The notes below the pieces were generated by a model. That model ran no database searches. It was given only the letters and a program-made list of their open reading frames with translations, and was not told the origin of the DNA. The translations under genes and the position numbers were made by a program. DNA of 64,000 bases, taken from contig NZ_CP056123.1 of assembly GCF_018219155.1 (NCBI RefSeq), positions 1,435,505 through 1,499,504 on the forward strand, in the 5' to 3' direction. Below, one piece after another: positions 54,970-64,000 of the stretch. Source of the stretch: Moritella sp. 24. GTDB lineage: Bacteria > Pseudomonadota > Gammaproteobacteria > Enterobacterales > Moritellaceae. Every line of letters starts with the position of its first letter. The stretch's first letter is position 1.

Positions 54970-56230
54970 TACAAAAATTGGAATTATCGGTATGGGTTAC
55001 GTTGGGTTACCTTTAGCCGTAGAGTTTGGTAAAACATATCAAACGACTGGTTTTGATATTAAACAGACGCGTGTCGAAGAGCTAAAATCTGGTGTAGATT
55101 CTACACTTGAATGCTCTCCTGAAGAGTTATCTAAAGCGTTCCGTTTAAACTATACGAATACGTTGCAAGATATTGCTAGGTGTAACGTTTTCATTGTAAC
55201 TGTTCCTACGCCGATTACAGATAGTAATGTACCTGATTTAACTCCATTGGAGAATGCATCTGCAGCATTAGGGGAAATTATAAAAAAAGATGATGTTGTC
55301 ATTTTTGAATCGACAGTATATCCAGGTGCGACAGAGGAAGTCTGCATACCAATTATCGAAGAGATATCAGGGTTAAAATTCAACCAAGATTTTTTTGCCG
55401 GTTATAGTCCGGAGCGTATCAACCCTGGTGATAAGGTTAATCGTTTAACAACCATCATGAAAATCACCTCAGGTTCGACTCTTGAGGTTGCAGATTTTGT
55501 GGATGATTTATATGCCTCTATCGTTACCGCGGGTACCCATAAAGCGCCTTCAATTAAAGTAGCCGAAGCGGCAAAGGTAATTGAAAACACACAACGAGAC
55601 TTGAATATTGCAATCATTAATGAATTTGCAAAAATATTTAACAAATTAGACATTGATACAGAAGAGGTATTAATGGCAGCACGCACTAAATGGAACTTTT
55701 TACCCTTTAAACCAGGTTTAGTCGGCGGTCACTGCATTAGTGTTGACCCGTACTATTTAACATATAAAGCGCAAGAAATGGGTTACCGCCCAGAAGTTAT
55801 TTTGGCGGGACGTCGTATCAATGACGGCATGGGCGAATATATAGCAACCCAACTAGTTAAAAAATTGGCTAGTCAAAAAATCAATATTGATGCAGCAAAA
55901 ATATTGATTTTAGGTTTTACCTTCAAAGGTGATTGCCCTGATGTCCGTAATACTAAAATCACCAATATTATTAAAGAGCTTGAAGATTTCAACATGGAAA
56001 TCGATGTATATGATTGTTGGGCATCTGCTGAAGAAGTCCGTCGAGAATATAATCTTGAGCTAATAGATACGTTGGAACCAGGGAAGTATGATGCGATTTT
56101 GTTGGCTGTCGATCACAGTGAATTTAAACAAATGGGCGAGTCTAGACTTCGTATGCTTGGCAAAAAAGAACATGTTTTATACGATGTGAAACATGTATTA
56201 GCATCAAATGAGTCAGATATTCGGTTATAA
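54950..56230 (+). CDS. tviB: UDP-N-acetylhexosamine 6-dehydrogenase, TviB/WbpO type
   Basis: 426 aa from ATG 54950 (in-frame GTG at 54935). NAD-binding GIIGMGYVGLPLAVEFGK, then FESTVYPGATEE, AEAAKVIENTQRDLNIAIINE, and the catalytic Cys262 in GLVGGHCISVDPYYL. The C-terminal domain ends YDVKHVL...SDIRL, a terminal motif shared with Salmonella TviB, to which this is closer by eye than to WbpA. Oxidises UDP-GlcNAc (or UDP-GalNAc) at C6 to the uronic acid, with two NAD+. First gene of the sugar-nucleotide operon, 12 bp before the wbpB-like gene. Confidence 0.92.
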   Translation: MNINIVDTKIGIIGMGYVGLPLAVEFGKTYQTTGFDIKQTRVEELKSGVDSTLECSPEELSKAFRLNYTNTLQDIARCNVFIVTVPTPITDSNVPDLTPLENASAALGEIIKKDDVVIFESTVYPGATEEVCIPIIEEISGLKFNQDFFAGYSPERINPGDKVNRLTTIMKITSGSTLEVADFVDDLYASIVTAGTHKAPSIKVAEAAKVIENTQRDLNIAIINEFAKIFNKLDIDTEEVLMAARTKWNFLPFKPGLVGGHCISVDPYYLTYKAQEMGYRPEVILAGRRINDGMGEYIATQLVKKLASQKINIDAAKILILGFTFKGDCPDVRNTKITNIIKELEDFNMEIDVYDCWASAEEVRREYNLELIDTLEPGKYDAILLAVDHSEFKQMGESRLRMLGKKEHVLYDVKHVLASNESDIRL

Positions 56231-56242
56231 AAGGGGTCGTAA

Positions 56243-57187
56243 ATGAAAAGATTTGCACTTATTGGTGCCGCTGGTTATATCGCACCTCGACATTTAAATG
56301 CTATTAAAGAGACTGGTCATGAGTTAGTGGCCGCTATGGATGTGAATGATTCTGTAGGTATTATGGATATGCATTTTCCTGAATCTGAATTTTTTACTGA
56401 GTTTGAGGCGTTTGCAGCCTATGTTGAAGACGAAGCATTAAAAGGGAACAAATTAGATTACATTTCCATCTGCTCTCCAAATTACCTGCATGCACCGCAA
56501 ATGAAGTTCGCCCTTAAAAATGGTATTGATGTTATTTGTGAAAAACCTTTGGTCTTAAGTTCATCCGAAATTGATAAGTTAAAATTGTATGAAGAAAAGT
56601 ACGGCGCGAAAGTGAATAGTATTTTACAGCTCCGTCTTCACCCTTCAATTATTGCTTTGCGCGAAAAAGTCCAAAAGGCCGCTAAAGATGAAGTTTTTGA
56701 TGTCGAACTTACGTATATGACATCGCGTGGTAAATGGTATCTTAAATCTTGGAAAGGTGTTGATGAAAAGTCGGGTGGTGTCGCTACTAATGTGGGGGTG
56801 CATTTCTTCGATATGTTGCATTTTATTTTTGGTGAGATAAAAGAGAATGAAGTTCATTATAAAGATGAACAGACAGTGTCGGGTTACTTAGTATATGAGC
56901 GTGCACGGGTCAAATGGTTCTTGTCTATTGATGCGAATAACCTACCAGAAAATGCCGTGCAAGGTGAAAAGAAAACCTACCGTAGTATTATGATAGGCGA
57001 TGAAGAGCTTGAGTTTTCAGGTGGTTTTACAGATTTACACACGCAAAGTTATACACATGTACTTGCGGGGAATGGTTACGGGCTAGAAGATAATAGAACT
57101 GCAATTGAGACGGTGGAGAAAATTCGAGTGCAAGAGGTTGTTGCTATCCCAGAGCATTACCACCCCCTAATGAATAAATTACTGTAA
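56243..57187 (+). CDS. wbpB: WbpB-like UDP-GlcNAcA 3-dehydrogenase (Gfo/Idh/MocA family)
   Basis: 314 aa. Rossmann motif [20 protein letters not shown], substrate segment [29 protein letters not shown] (EKP motif with catalytic Lys), and [20 protein letters not shown] (His). Strong match in plan to WbpB/WlbA, which oxidise the 3-OH of UDP-GlcNAcA. Followed by the acetyltransferase and aminotransferase of the same route. No membrane segment. Confidence 0.92.
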   Translation: MKRFALIGAAGYIAPRHLNAIKETGHELVAAMDVNDSVGIMDMHFPESEFFTEFEAFAAYVEDEALKGNKLDYISICSPNYLHAPQMKFALKNGIDVICEKPLVLSSSEIDKLKLYEEKYGAKVNSILQLRLHPSIIALREKVQKAAKDEVFDVELTYMTSRGKWYLKSWKGVDEKSGGVATNVGVHFFDMLHFIFGEIKENEVHYKDEQTVSGYLVYERARVKWFLSIDANNLPENAVQGEKKTYRSIMIGDEELEFSGGFTDLHTQSYTHVLAGNGYGLEDNRTAIETVEKIRVQEVVAIPEHYHPLMNKLL

Positions 57188-57210
57188 TTGAAATTTATGC
57201 AGGTATAGAT

Positions 57211-57792
57211 ATGAATTATATGAAACATGAAACGGCGATTGTTGATGATGGTGCTGTGATAGGTGATGAATCTAGAGTATGGCATTGGGTGCACGTTTGT
57301 GCTGGGGCGCTTATAGGTAAAAAAGTGTCATTAGGGCAGAACGTTTTTGTCGGCAATAAAGTGACCATCGGCGATATGTGCAAGGTTCAAAATAATGTAT
57401 CTGTTTATGACAATGTATATCTTGAAGAGGGGGTTTTCTGTGGCCCGAGCATGGTATTTACCAATGTTTATAATCCACGTTCCTTGATTGAACGAAAGGA
57501 AGAATTCCGCGATACGCGGGTTAAAAAAGGCGCCACATTAGGTGCTAATTGTACTGTTGTTTGTGGAATAACGATTGGTGAATATGCCTTTGTAGGTGCT
57601 GGTACCGTTGTTAATAAAGATGTGAAACCATTTGCACTTATGGTCGGCGTACCCGCTAAACAAATCGGTTGGATGAGTGCTTACGGTGAAAAACTTGATT
57701 TACCTCTATCTGGCCAAGCGTCAACCGTTTGCCCGTACACAAATGAAACTTATGTTATTGAAGGTGACACACTTACCCGTTTGGTGAAATAA
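57211..57792 (+). CDS. wbpD: WbpD-like UDP-3-amino-GlcNAcA N-acetyltransferase
   Basis: 193 aa left-handed beta-helix protein. Hexapeptide repeats from about residue 12 ([42 protein letters not shown]) to about 135, including the loop [37 protein letters not shown], which is typical of the WbpD/WlbB group. Transfers acetyl from acetyl-CoA to the 3-amino group. Starts 23 nt after the dehydrogenase and ends 2 nt before the aminotransferase gene. Confidence 0.93.
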   Translation: MNYMKHETAIVDDGAVIGDESRVWHWVHVCAGALIGKKVSLGQNVFVGNKVTIGDMCKVQNNVSVYDNVYLEEGVFCGPSMVFTNVYNPRSLIERKEEFRDTRVKKGATLGANCTVVCGITIGEYAFVGAGTVVNKDVKPFALMVGVPAKQIGWMSAYGEKLDLPLSGQASTVCPYTNETYVIEGDTLTRLVK

Positions 57793-57794
57793 CA

Positions 57795-58859
57795 ATGCAA
57801 TTTATAGACTTGGCTGCGCAATATCAGCATTTAAAAGACAAAATAGATAATCGAATTCAAACTGTTTTAAACCATGGGAAATATATCATGGGGCCGGAAG
57901 TATTTGAGTTGGAAGATAAGTTAGCAGAGTATGTTGGTGTTAAGCATGCAGTGACCTGTGCAAATGGAACTGATGCATTAACGCTTTGTATGATGGTGTT
58001 AGGCATTGATAAAGGGGATGCGGTTTTTTGCCCCACCTTCACATTTTTTGCAACTGCAGAGGCTATCGCTTTTGCTAACGCTACTCCTGTGTTTGTAGAT
58101 TCCGATGAACAAACATTTAATATCTGCCCTGTCGATTTAGAGAGACAAATCAAGAAAGTTATTGACGATGGGTTGTTGAGACCTAAAGCTATTATTGCTG
58201 TTGATCTATTTGGCTTACCGGCTAATTATCCTGAATTAGAGCGTTTAGCTCGAAAATATAACCTTAAGTTAATAGAGGATGCTGCACAAGGTTTTGGTGG
58301 CTCAATTAATGGAAAAAAAACGGGTAGTTTTGGTGATATGGCTACAACCAGTTTCTTTCCTGCAAAACCGCTTGGTTGTTATGGTGATGGCGGTGCTGTG
58401 TTTACCAATGATGATGAATATGCAGCGCTATTACGCTCTTTTCGAGTGCATGGTAAAGGCAATGATAAATACGATAATGTACGCATCGGTATGAATAGTC
58501 GCTTAGACACCATTCAAGCAGCGGTGTTATTAGAGAAACTGGCTGAATTCCCACAAGAATTAATAAAAAGGAATATATTAGCAGATCAATATGAGCAAGA
58601 GTTATCTAGCAAATTCATTACACCTAAAGTACCAGAGGGGTATGTAAGTTCTTGGGCTCAATATACAGTTTTGACGGATAACCGTGAGCAAGAAATGCTG
58701 AACTATAAAATACATGGGGTGCCAACTATGATTTATTATCAAACCTGTATGCATCAACAAACTGCATTTTTAAACCAGAACAACAAGAAGGTTACTTTTC
58801 CAGTTGCACAAAAATTGTCTGCGTCCGTATTTAGTTTACCAATGCATCCATACTTATAG
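57795..58859 (+). CDS. wbpE: WbpE-like PLP aminotransferase (DegT/DnrJ/EryC1 family), short C-terminus
   Basis: 354 aa. PLP Lys191 in SFFPAKPLGCYGDGGAVF, plus ANGTDALTLCMMVLGI and EDAAQGFGGSINGKKTG. Converts the 3-keto intermediate to the 3-amino sugar. The protein stops directly after SLPMHPYL; homologues normally continue with about 15-20 residues forming the last helix. The frame beyond carries two stops within 9 nt. The loss may be tolerated, as the active site is intact. Gap of 64 bp to the flippase gene. Confidence 0.9.
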   Translation: MQFIDLAAQYQHLKDKIDNRIQTVLNHGKYIMGPEVFELEDKLAEYVGVKHAVTCANGTDALTLCMMVLGIDKGDAVFCPTFTFFATAEAIAFANATPVFVDSDEQTFNICPVDLERQIKKVIDDGLLRPKAIIAVDLFGLPANYPELERLARKYNLKLIEDAAQGFGGSINGKKTGSFGDMATTSFFPAKPLGCYGDGGAVFTNDDEYAALLRSFRVHGKGNDKYDNVRIGMNSRLDTIQAAVLLEKLAEFPQELIKRNILADQYEQELSSKFITPKVPEGYVSSWAQYTVLTDNREQEMLNYKIHGVPTMIYYQTCMHQQTAFLNQNNKKVTFPVAQKLSASVFSLPMHPYL

Positions 58860-58923
58860 TATTAGTCATTTGGTGTCGATGACTTAAAGGAGCTACACCC
58901 TTAGTAATTGAAAGGTAGCAAAT

Positions 58924-60168
58924 ATGGCTTCAAGTAGTAGAAGAAATGTTTTGACATTAATCACAGGGACTGCGTTGGCGCAAGGTATTTCGATTGCTAT
59001 CACGCCAATTATTACTAGAATATATACACCAGAGTCATTTGGTGTTTTTGCCCTATACGTTAGTATAGTATCTTTGATATCAGTAATAGCAACTGGTCGA
59101 TATGAATTAGCAATAATGTTACCTCAAAAAAAATCAGACGCAATACATTTAGTTTTACTGTCGTTTTTTATAACTTGTGTGATCTCAGTTATATGTTTTG
59201 TGGTGATATTTTTATTTGGTGACTTGATAATAATATACTTGGGGAATAGTACCATTGAAAAGTGGTTATATTGTATACCTGTTTCTATTATGCTTTCTGG
59301 TTTTGTGCAGAGCTTACGTTGTTGGAATAATAGGTGCGAAGAGTATAAAGCAATAGCTATCAGTAGGTTTTCTAATTCTGCAGGCATGTCAGCGGTCAAT
59401 CTTTCACTCCCTTCTTTTTCTCTTTCGAAATACGGTCTTGTAAGTGGTTATATTGTAGGTCAATCATTGTCTGTAATAAGTGTTAGTCGGAAATTTAATT
59501 TTTATACTTTAAAAAGTTGCGAATTAAAAACGGTTTATTCGCTTGCAAAAAAATATAAAACATTCCCAATGGTTAATTCTATACACGCATTTGTGAATGT
59601 ATTTAAATTAAATGTTGTAAATATAATTTTGATTAAAAATTTCACAGAAACTGTTCTGGGTCAGTACTTTATGGTACTTCAAATTATGCAAGCTCCATCT
59701 GCATTAATCGGAGCTTCTATTGCACAAGTCTTCTATAGAGATGCAAGTGTAGAGTATAAAAAAGGTAATAATATACAACACTTAGTAAAGCAAATGATTT
59801 TAAAGCTTGTTATTTTTAGTTCGTTGCCTGCATGTTTAATGTTTTTTTTTTCCGAACCATTATTTGTATTAGTTTTTGGCCCTTCCTGGTCTGAGATGGG
59901 GGGGTATGCACATGCATTGTTACCTTATATTTACCTTCATTTTATTGTGTCACCGCTTGGAATGGTACCCTTGATTATAGGCGCTCAAGTTAAGGCTTTT
60001 TATTGGGGGGTACTGGAAAGTGGTATTTTCATTTGTGTATTTGTTGTCGGTGGGATTATCCATAATAACATTACAGATACACTGCAGCTATTATCATTTG
60101 TATTTATGATATATTTTTCAATTTATATTTATTGGATAATATATCTATCAGGGAATAAAAATGTCTAA
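58924..60168 (+). CDS. wzx: Wzx-type polysaccharide flippase
   Basis: 414 aa, about 12 membrane helices, MOP superfamily. N-terminus NVLTLITGTALAQGISIAITPIITRIYTPESFGVFALYVSIVSLISVIATGRYELAIMLP is the Polysaccharide_synt_3 signature (TGTALAQ, YTPExFG). Moves lipid-linked repeat units across the inner membrane. The ATG follows GAAAGGTAG. It overlaps the next gene by 8 nt. AT content and codon choice are more extreme than in the sugar genes before it, as usual for the specific part of such clusters. Confidence 0.9.
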   Translation: MASSSRRNVLTLITGTALAQGISIAITPIITRIYTPESFGVFALYVSIVSLISVIATGRYELAIMLPQKKSDAIHLVLLSFFITCVISVICFVVIFLFGDLIIIYLGNSTIEKWLYCIPVSIMLSGFVQSLRCWNNRCEEYKAIAISRFSNSAGMSAVNLSLPSFSLSKYGLVSGYIVGQSLSVISVSRKFNFYTLKSCELKTVYSLAKKYKTFPMVNSIHAFVNVFKLNVVNIILIKNFTETVLGQYFMVLQIMQAPSALIGASIAQVFYRDASVEYKKGNNIQHLVKQMILKLVIFSSLPACLMFFFSEPLFVLVFGPSWSEMGGYAHALLPYIYLHFIVSPLGMVPLIIGAQVKAFYWGVLESGIFICVFVVGGIIHNNITDTLQLLSFVFMIYFSIYIYWIIYLSGNKNV

Positions 60169-61363
60169 CACAATCATTATTTTCACAACAACGTTTCCTT
60201 TCGAAGGGGGGGAACAATTTTTAGAAACTGAAATAAATTATTTAGCATCCGCTTTTGATACAATAATTATTGTTCCTGCCCAAAATAAAAATAAAAATAA
60301 AAATAAAAAAAGAAATATTCCTATCAATGTGATAATTGATGAGTCTATAGCAAATTCGAATAAAGGTTATATCAAAAGGCTTTTTTCTCTCTTTAGTTTG
60401 TTTTTTATTAAAAATATTTTTTGTTGTCGTAACCTAAATGAAGCTATATATTTAAGTAGAATCACTATTTATATAGGGTTGTACAAAAATTGGATTGAAA
60501 AATTCACCTGTGAGAGTGAAGAACAGATGCACGTTTTTTATACATATTGGTTTTCAGCGTCAACTATAGCACTTTCTGAAATTAAAAATAAAGGAAAGGA
60601 AATTTCTTTTTTTACTCGTGTACATGGTGGTGATCTATATCCAAATGTAGTTGGTTTTAATAAATTTCCGTGCAGAAGTGAAGTTATTAAAAATATTGAT
60701 ATGATTTACCCCATATCTGAAAATGGATACGAATTCTTAAGGGATAAGTATAAATGTGCTGATAAAATGAAAGTGGCCAAACTTGGTTCTACTTTGACTG
60801 GCGGGCGAAATTACGGCTCCGACGATGGGGTTCTTCGCATCGTATCTTGTTCTAACATGATACCAGTAAAAAGAATTCATCTAATAATTGATGCATTAAA
60901 ACTGATTAATAATATCAGTGTTGAATGGACTCATATTGGAGGTGGTAGTTTGATGGATGATTTAGTTCTTAGTTCTTCTAATCTTAATAAAGATAATATC
61001 AAATGTAATTTTCTGGGACGTATCAGCAATAAAAATGTTTTAGCGTTTTACAAATGTAATCCAGTAGATATATTTATTAATGCTAGTGCATCTGAGGGAA
61101 TACCGGTTAGCATTATGGAAGTTCAAAGTTTTGGAATACCAGTTATTGCTACTGATGTTGGGGGTACTAGTGAAATAGTTTCTGAAAAAACAGGTTGCTT
61201 ATTAAGTTCAAATCCTACTGCACAGGATATAACCGTAGCTATTTTTAAATGTTTTGATGATTATGAAAAAAGAATTGCTGCATTTGATTCTTGGTCTGAA
61301 AGTTATGATGCACATAAAAATTATAATGTTTTTTGTGCTGATATAATAAAAGACTTTTTTTAA
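60161..61363 (+). CDS. GT4-family glycosyltransferase with KN repeat
   Basis: 400 aa. The start of the GT4 N-domain is TIIIFTTTFPFEGGEQFLETEINYLA. A Lys-Asn low-complexity stretch (NKNKNKNKK at about 42-50) is coded by five near-identical AAAATA units. C-domain: VSCSNMIPVKRIHLIIDAL and ASASEGIPVSIMEVQSFGIPVIATDVGGTSEIV (the ExxxxxxxE donor motif). Assembles part of the repeat unit on the inner face. Overlaps wzx by 8 nt; wzy follows after 1 nt. Confidence 0.88.
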   Translation: MSNTIIIFTTTFPFEGGEQFLETEINYLASAFDTIIIVPAQNKNKNKNKKRNIPINVIIDESIANSNKGYIKRLFSLFSLFFIKNIFCCRNLNEAIYLSRITIYIGLYKNWIEKFTCESEEQMHVFYTYWFSASTIALSEIKNKGKEISFFTRVHGGDLYPNVVGFNKFPCRSEVIKNIDMIYPISENGYEFLRDKYKCADKMKVAKLGSTLTGGRNYGSDDGVLRIVSCSNMIPVKRIHLIIDALKLINNISVEWTHIGGGSLMDDLVLSSSNLNKDNIKCNFLGRISNKNVLAFYKCNPVDIFINASASEGIPVSIMEVQSFGIPVIATDVGGTSEIVSEKTGCLLSSNPTAQDITVAIFKCFDDYEKRIAAFDSWSESYDAHKNYNVFCADIIKDFF

Positions 61364-61364
61364 T

Positions 61365-62549
61365 ATGCGATTTAATATAGTTCTTAGCTGCTTATTTGTT
61401 TATTGTTTGTTTCCATTTGAAAATAGCCTGGTTGGAGTGTTGCCGCTTATAATTAGAAGTTTTAGTGCAATTTTGATCACGATTCTGTTTCTATATTTAA
61501 ATAGGGCGGTTATAGTTATTAGTGATGACTTGATTTCTCTGTATTTAATTTTGATATGTATGGCCACGATTGCTTTGTTTAATAGTTTTAGTTTTCGTTA
61601 TTTAGTGTTTTTAATTTCTATTACACTAGGCTTTGTTGTTTCTAGTGTTGTATCCATAAATTATGATTTGAAATCTATTTTCATTAAGTCCTTAGGGAAT
61701 ATAATTTGGTTGTCGATAATAGCACTGGTTGTTCAAATATTAGTTTATAACTTTTTTAACTTTGACTTTCGGCCTCATGATATATTATTTCCGTTCAGTG
61801 AATCTAGAGTCGAAATTCCTACAGGTATATTAGAAAACATGTATCGTTCTGGAGGTATATTTATTGAGCCTGGTACATATGCAAATTGGACATATGTTCT
61901 TCTGGTAATGTATATATTAGTCTCAGGGGATAGGTATAATGTATTATTGATTGTTGGTGGATTGTCAATAATACTAACCGCATCTGTTTGGGGGCTTTTT
62001 TCTGGCATTTATATTTCAATATTTATTTTTTGTGCTTGGTTGAAATCATTGGAATTTTCATCTCAGACCAGTAAAGTTATATTTACGGGGTTAACCCTCA
62101 TAGTGTTGTCATCTGTGTTCATTAATAATTTAAATCATGATTTATTTAGTTTCGCAGAAAAAAAATTACTTGGAGAATCTACATCTGTAATTTCTAAACA
62201 CGATGTTTATAATGATTTTTTAATAGACATAGACCAATTCGTTCTATCAGGAGAGGGATTTAGTCGAACATTCAGAAAAGGGAAAGTTGCGGTTCAGGAT
62301 GCAGGTTTGTTAGTGAACTTTGCGATTGTTTTTGGGTTGGTATTTACAGGTTTATTCATGGCATTATTAATTTATATATGCTTAAAGAAAGGACGATACT
62401 TCGAACTTATTTTATCTGCCCCCATATTGTTGTCCAAATTATTCTATTGGGATTTTACATTTTGGCTATGGTTTTTTCTTATGCTGACTAGTTTTACTGG
62501 ACAAGTTGCTGATCAAAAAAACATTAATTATAGCAATTCGCCTAGTTAA
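61365..62549 (+). CDS. wzy: Probable O-antigen/capsule polymerase Wzy
   Basis: 394 aa membrane protein with about 10-11 hydrophobic helices and a large periplasmic loop (about 235-310, with ESTSVISKHDVYNDFLIDIDQFVLSGEGFSRTFRKG), the layout of Wzy. No conserved active site exists across this family, so the call rests on topology and position between two glycosyltransferase genes and behind wzx. The GIFIEPGTYANWTYVLLVMYILVSG segment is similar to the RxGxFxEP region seen in O-antigen polymerases. Confidence 0.8.
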   Translation: MRFNIVLSCLFVYCLFPFENSLVGVLPLIIRSFSAILITILFLYLNRAVIVISDDLISLYLILICMATIALFNSFSFRYLVFLISITLGFVVSSVVSINYDLKSIFIKSLGNIIWLSIIALVVQILVYNFFNFDFRPHDILFPFSESRVEIPTGILENMYRSGGIFIEPGTYANWTYVLLVMYILVSGDRYNVLLIVGGLSIILTASVWGLFSGIYISIFIFCAWLKSLEFSSQTSKVIFTGLTLIVLSSVFINNLNHDLFSFAEKKLLGESTSVISKHDVYNDFLIDIDQFVLSGEGFSRTFRKGKVAVQDAGLLVNFAIVFGLVFTGLFMALLIYICLKKGRYFELILSAPILLSKLFYWDFTFWLWFFLMLTSFTGQVADQKNINYSNSPS

Positions 62550-62616
62550 TTGGTCGGAAATATCCAATCTCTAGTACATATTTTCATTACTCTATAATAA
62601 AATAGTAGGTTAAAAA

Positions 62617-63720
62617 ATGATTAATGTTTGCCATCTTACATCTGTACATCCCCGTTACGATACACGAATATTCATCAAAATGTGCACATCGCTAGCTGAC
62701 AATGGTTATGTTGTTTCTTTGATTGTTGCCGATGGGCTAGGCAATGAAGTTAAAAATAATGTTCATATAGTTGATGTTGGAAAAAACACTGGCAGTCGCA
62801 TCTCTCGCATGACTAAAACAGTCGCTCTGATTTTCGATAAAGCATTAGAGCAGAGAGCAAGGATCTATCACTTACATGATCCAGAACTAATGCCTCTTGG
62901 CTTAAAGCTTAAACAAAAGGGTTTTAAAGTCATATTTGATGCACATGAAGACTTACCACTGCAACTACTTAGTAAACCGTACCTTTCTAAGTATTCAGCA
63001 AGAATTTTGTCTAAATTTGTAAAAATGTTTGAACGTTATTACCTAAGTAAGTTTGATGCAGTGATAGCTGCAACGCAACATATTGCCGAAAAATTTTCGA
63101 CAATAAACAATAATACAATTGATATTAATAATTACCCGATAATTGATGAATTTAATTCGAAATACGATGGAATTAATAAATTGAAGCAGGTCACATATGT
63201 TGGTGGAATTACTAAGGTAAGAGGGATTGTTGAGATTGTTAATGCCATGGGTCATGTTAATAGTGATATTGTATTATCTCTAGCTGGCACTTTCTTTAGC
63301 AGCAAACTCAGGGAAGAAGTTGTATCATTGAATGGATGGTCGCGTGTTGATGAGAAAGGCTGGTTAGGTCGAAATGAAATTAGCCGCAATCTTAAAGAGT
63401 CAATTGCAGGAATCGTCACTTTGCATCCAATTATTAATTACCAAGACGCTTTACCTGTAAAAATGTTCGAATATATGGCTGCAGGAATCCCCGTTATAGC
63501 TTCTAATATTCCTTTATGGAACTCGATAATCTCAAAAGCTAACTGTGGTATTTGTGTTGATCCTTTTGATATAAATGAGATAGTAACTGCAATCAATTAT
63601 TTATCCGAAAATGAATCTCAAGCTATGGAAATGGGAAGTAATGGTAGAAAAGCAGTATTAGCAAAGTACAATTGGGCGATTGAAGAAGAAAAGCTTTTAT
63701 ATTTGTATACAAATCTATAA
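62617..63720 (+). CDS. GT4-family glycosyltransferase
   Basis: 367 aa. Begins INVCHLTSVHPRYDTRIFIKMCTSLADNGY, the opening of GT4 enzymes acting on polysaccharide units. IYHLHDPELMPLGLKLKQKGFKVIFDAHEDLP (about 88-115) carries a DAHED motif often seen in this subgroup. The donor motif is less typical (LHPIINYQDALPVKMFEYMAAGIPVIAS), with EYMAAGIP. Last gene of the cluster inside the window, 67 bp after wzy; a structured region follows. Confidence 0.87.
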   Translation: MINVCHLTSVHPRYDTRIFIKMCTSLADNGYVVSLIVADGLGNEVKNNVHIVDVGKNTGSRISRMTKTVALIFDKALEQRARIYHLHDPELMPLGLKLKQKGFKVIFDAHEDLPLQLLSKPYLSKYSARILSKFVKMFERYYLSKFDAVIAATQHIAEKFSTINNNTIDINNYPIIDEFNSKYDGINKLKQVTYVGGITKVRGIVEIVNAMGHVNSDIVLSLAGTFFSSKLREEVVSLNGWSRVDEKGWLGRNEISRNLKESIAGIVTLHPIINYQDALPVKMFEYMAAGIPVIASNIPLWNSIISKANCGICVDPFDINEIVTAINYLSENESQAMEMGSNGRKAVLAKYNWAIEEEKLLYLYTNL

Positions 63721-63746
63721 ATTGACGATAAGACATTTGTTTTCAG

Positions 63747-63944
63747 CGTGACGCATTCTCTCACTGAGCGAAATCACGTGGCGTCTATAAAATGACAGTA
63801 TCATATTCTATGCGAGGGCTGAAAAATTCAGCCCTCGGCCTCCAAAAAGCGTTTAAGTGTAATGGTAAACGCTCAGTTAAGCGATTTATTACCTTGGAAT
63901 GCGGGAGCTATATGCCTGATGATATCAGGCTTCATCGCTTAACT
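63747..63944. repeat. Structured non-coding element with nested inverted repeats
   Basis: About 200 bp with several inverted repeats: CGTGA/TCACG (63748-63778); a perfect 11-bp stem CGAGGGCTGAA/TTCAGCCCTCG (63813-63837); AGCGTTTA/TAAACGCT (63848-63873); and an outer stem AGTTAAGCGAT (63875-63885)/ATCGCTTAACT (63934-63944) enclosing GCCTGAT/ATCAGGC (63914-63930). No T tract follows the strongest hairpin, and no reading frame is convincing. It could be an RNA element, a mobile-repeat remnant or a protein-binding region. Confidence 0.5.
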
Positions 63945-64000
63945 ACTTGCTCATAACTAAAGGGTATTCAAGTTTTGATGAAGCTAAAAGAGTTATCTCG

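Noticed and set aside
63813-63837. Perfect 11-bp hairpin as a terminator of the polysaccharide cluster
   Set aside because: No T tract on either strand; treated as part of the structured element instead.
1-64000. CRISPR arrays, insertion sequences, prophage or integron cassettes
   Set aside because: No regularly spaced repeats with unique spacers, no transposase or integrase frames, and no attC-like sites were recognised.

Overview
The window is an AT-rich stretch of a marine gammaproteobacterial chromosome. Housekeeping genes (sohB, topA, fbp, fadI/fadJ, nrdD/nrdG, queC), a TviB/WbpBDE-type surface sugar pathway and many outer-membrane proteins point to a cold-adapted marine group such as Moritella or its relatives. 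That genus guess is inference from overall protein character, not from a database match.

Layout. 0-4.3 kb: the start of yciK (leftward, cut by the window edge), then sohB and topA. 4.9-5.9 kb: a lone trimeric porin with a long upstream region. 6.1-14.1 kb: a rightward unit made of a large MscS-type channel, a possible 42-residue membrane protein, two MurG-like and two GT4-like glycosyltransferases and a histidine phosphatase. 14.2-18.7 kb: three leftward FadL-family transporters; one has an AU-rich hairpin over its ribosome binding site and another has FadR-like and CRP-like sites upstream. 19.2-20.2 kb: fbp. 20.6-27.6 kb: a leftward MoxR / DUF58 / DUF4381 / BatA / BatB-C / BatD operon, with a 16-copy 18-bp coding repeat in BatB-C. 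28.0-31.4 kb: fadI-fadJ behind a perfectly palindromic FadR operator. 31.5-34.2 kb: a GspH/FimT pseudopilin and a two-domain fatty acyl-CoA reductase of the Marinobacter type.

35.0-37.7 kb: nrdD-nrdG, with two NrdR boxes and an FNR box upstream. 38.0 kb: tRNA-Ser(UGA). 38.3-41.4 kb: a TlpA-like thioredoxin, a DUF4266 lipoprotein ending in Gly-Cys residues, a DUF3570 outer-membrane protein and an ApbE flavin transferase. This compact envelope redox cassette of unknown function is the best candidate in the window for an undescribed system. 41.4-50.4 kb: a mixed accessory region (2-hydroxyacid dehydrogenase, cupin, small hypotheticals, GNAT, LysE/AraC pair, DUF1501/DUF1800 pair). 50.8-54.1 kb: an amino-acid permease, queC, a Sel1-repeat protein and DUF4250.

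54.8-63.7 kb: a Wzx/Wzy-type polysaccharide cluster. It has four enzymes for a UDP-2,3-diacetamido-uronic acid, then a flippase, a GT4, a probable polymerase and another GT4. The cluster starts on the remnant of a WecC-like dehydrogenase gene and ends in a highly structured non-coding stretch. Fatty-acid handling links several regions: three FadL importers, FadIJ beta-oxidation and the acyl-CoA reductase lie within 20 kb.
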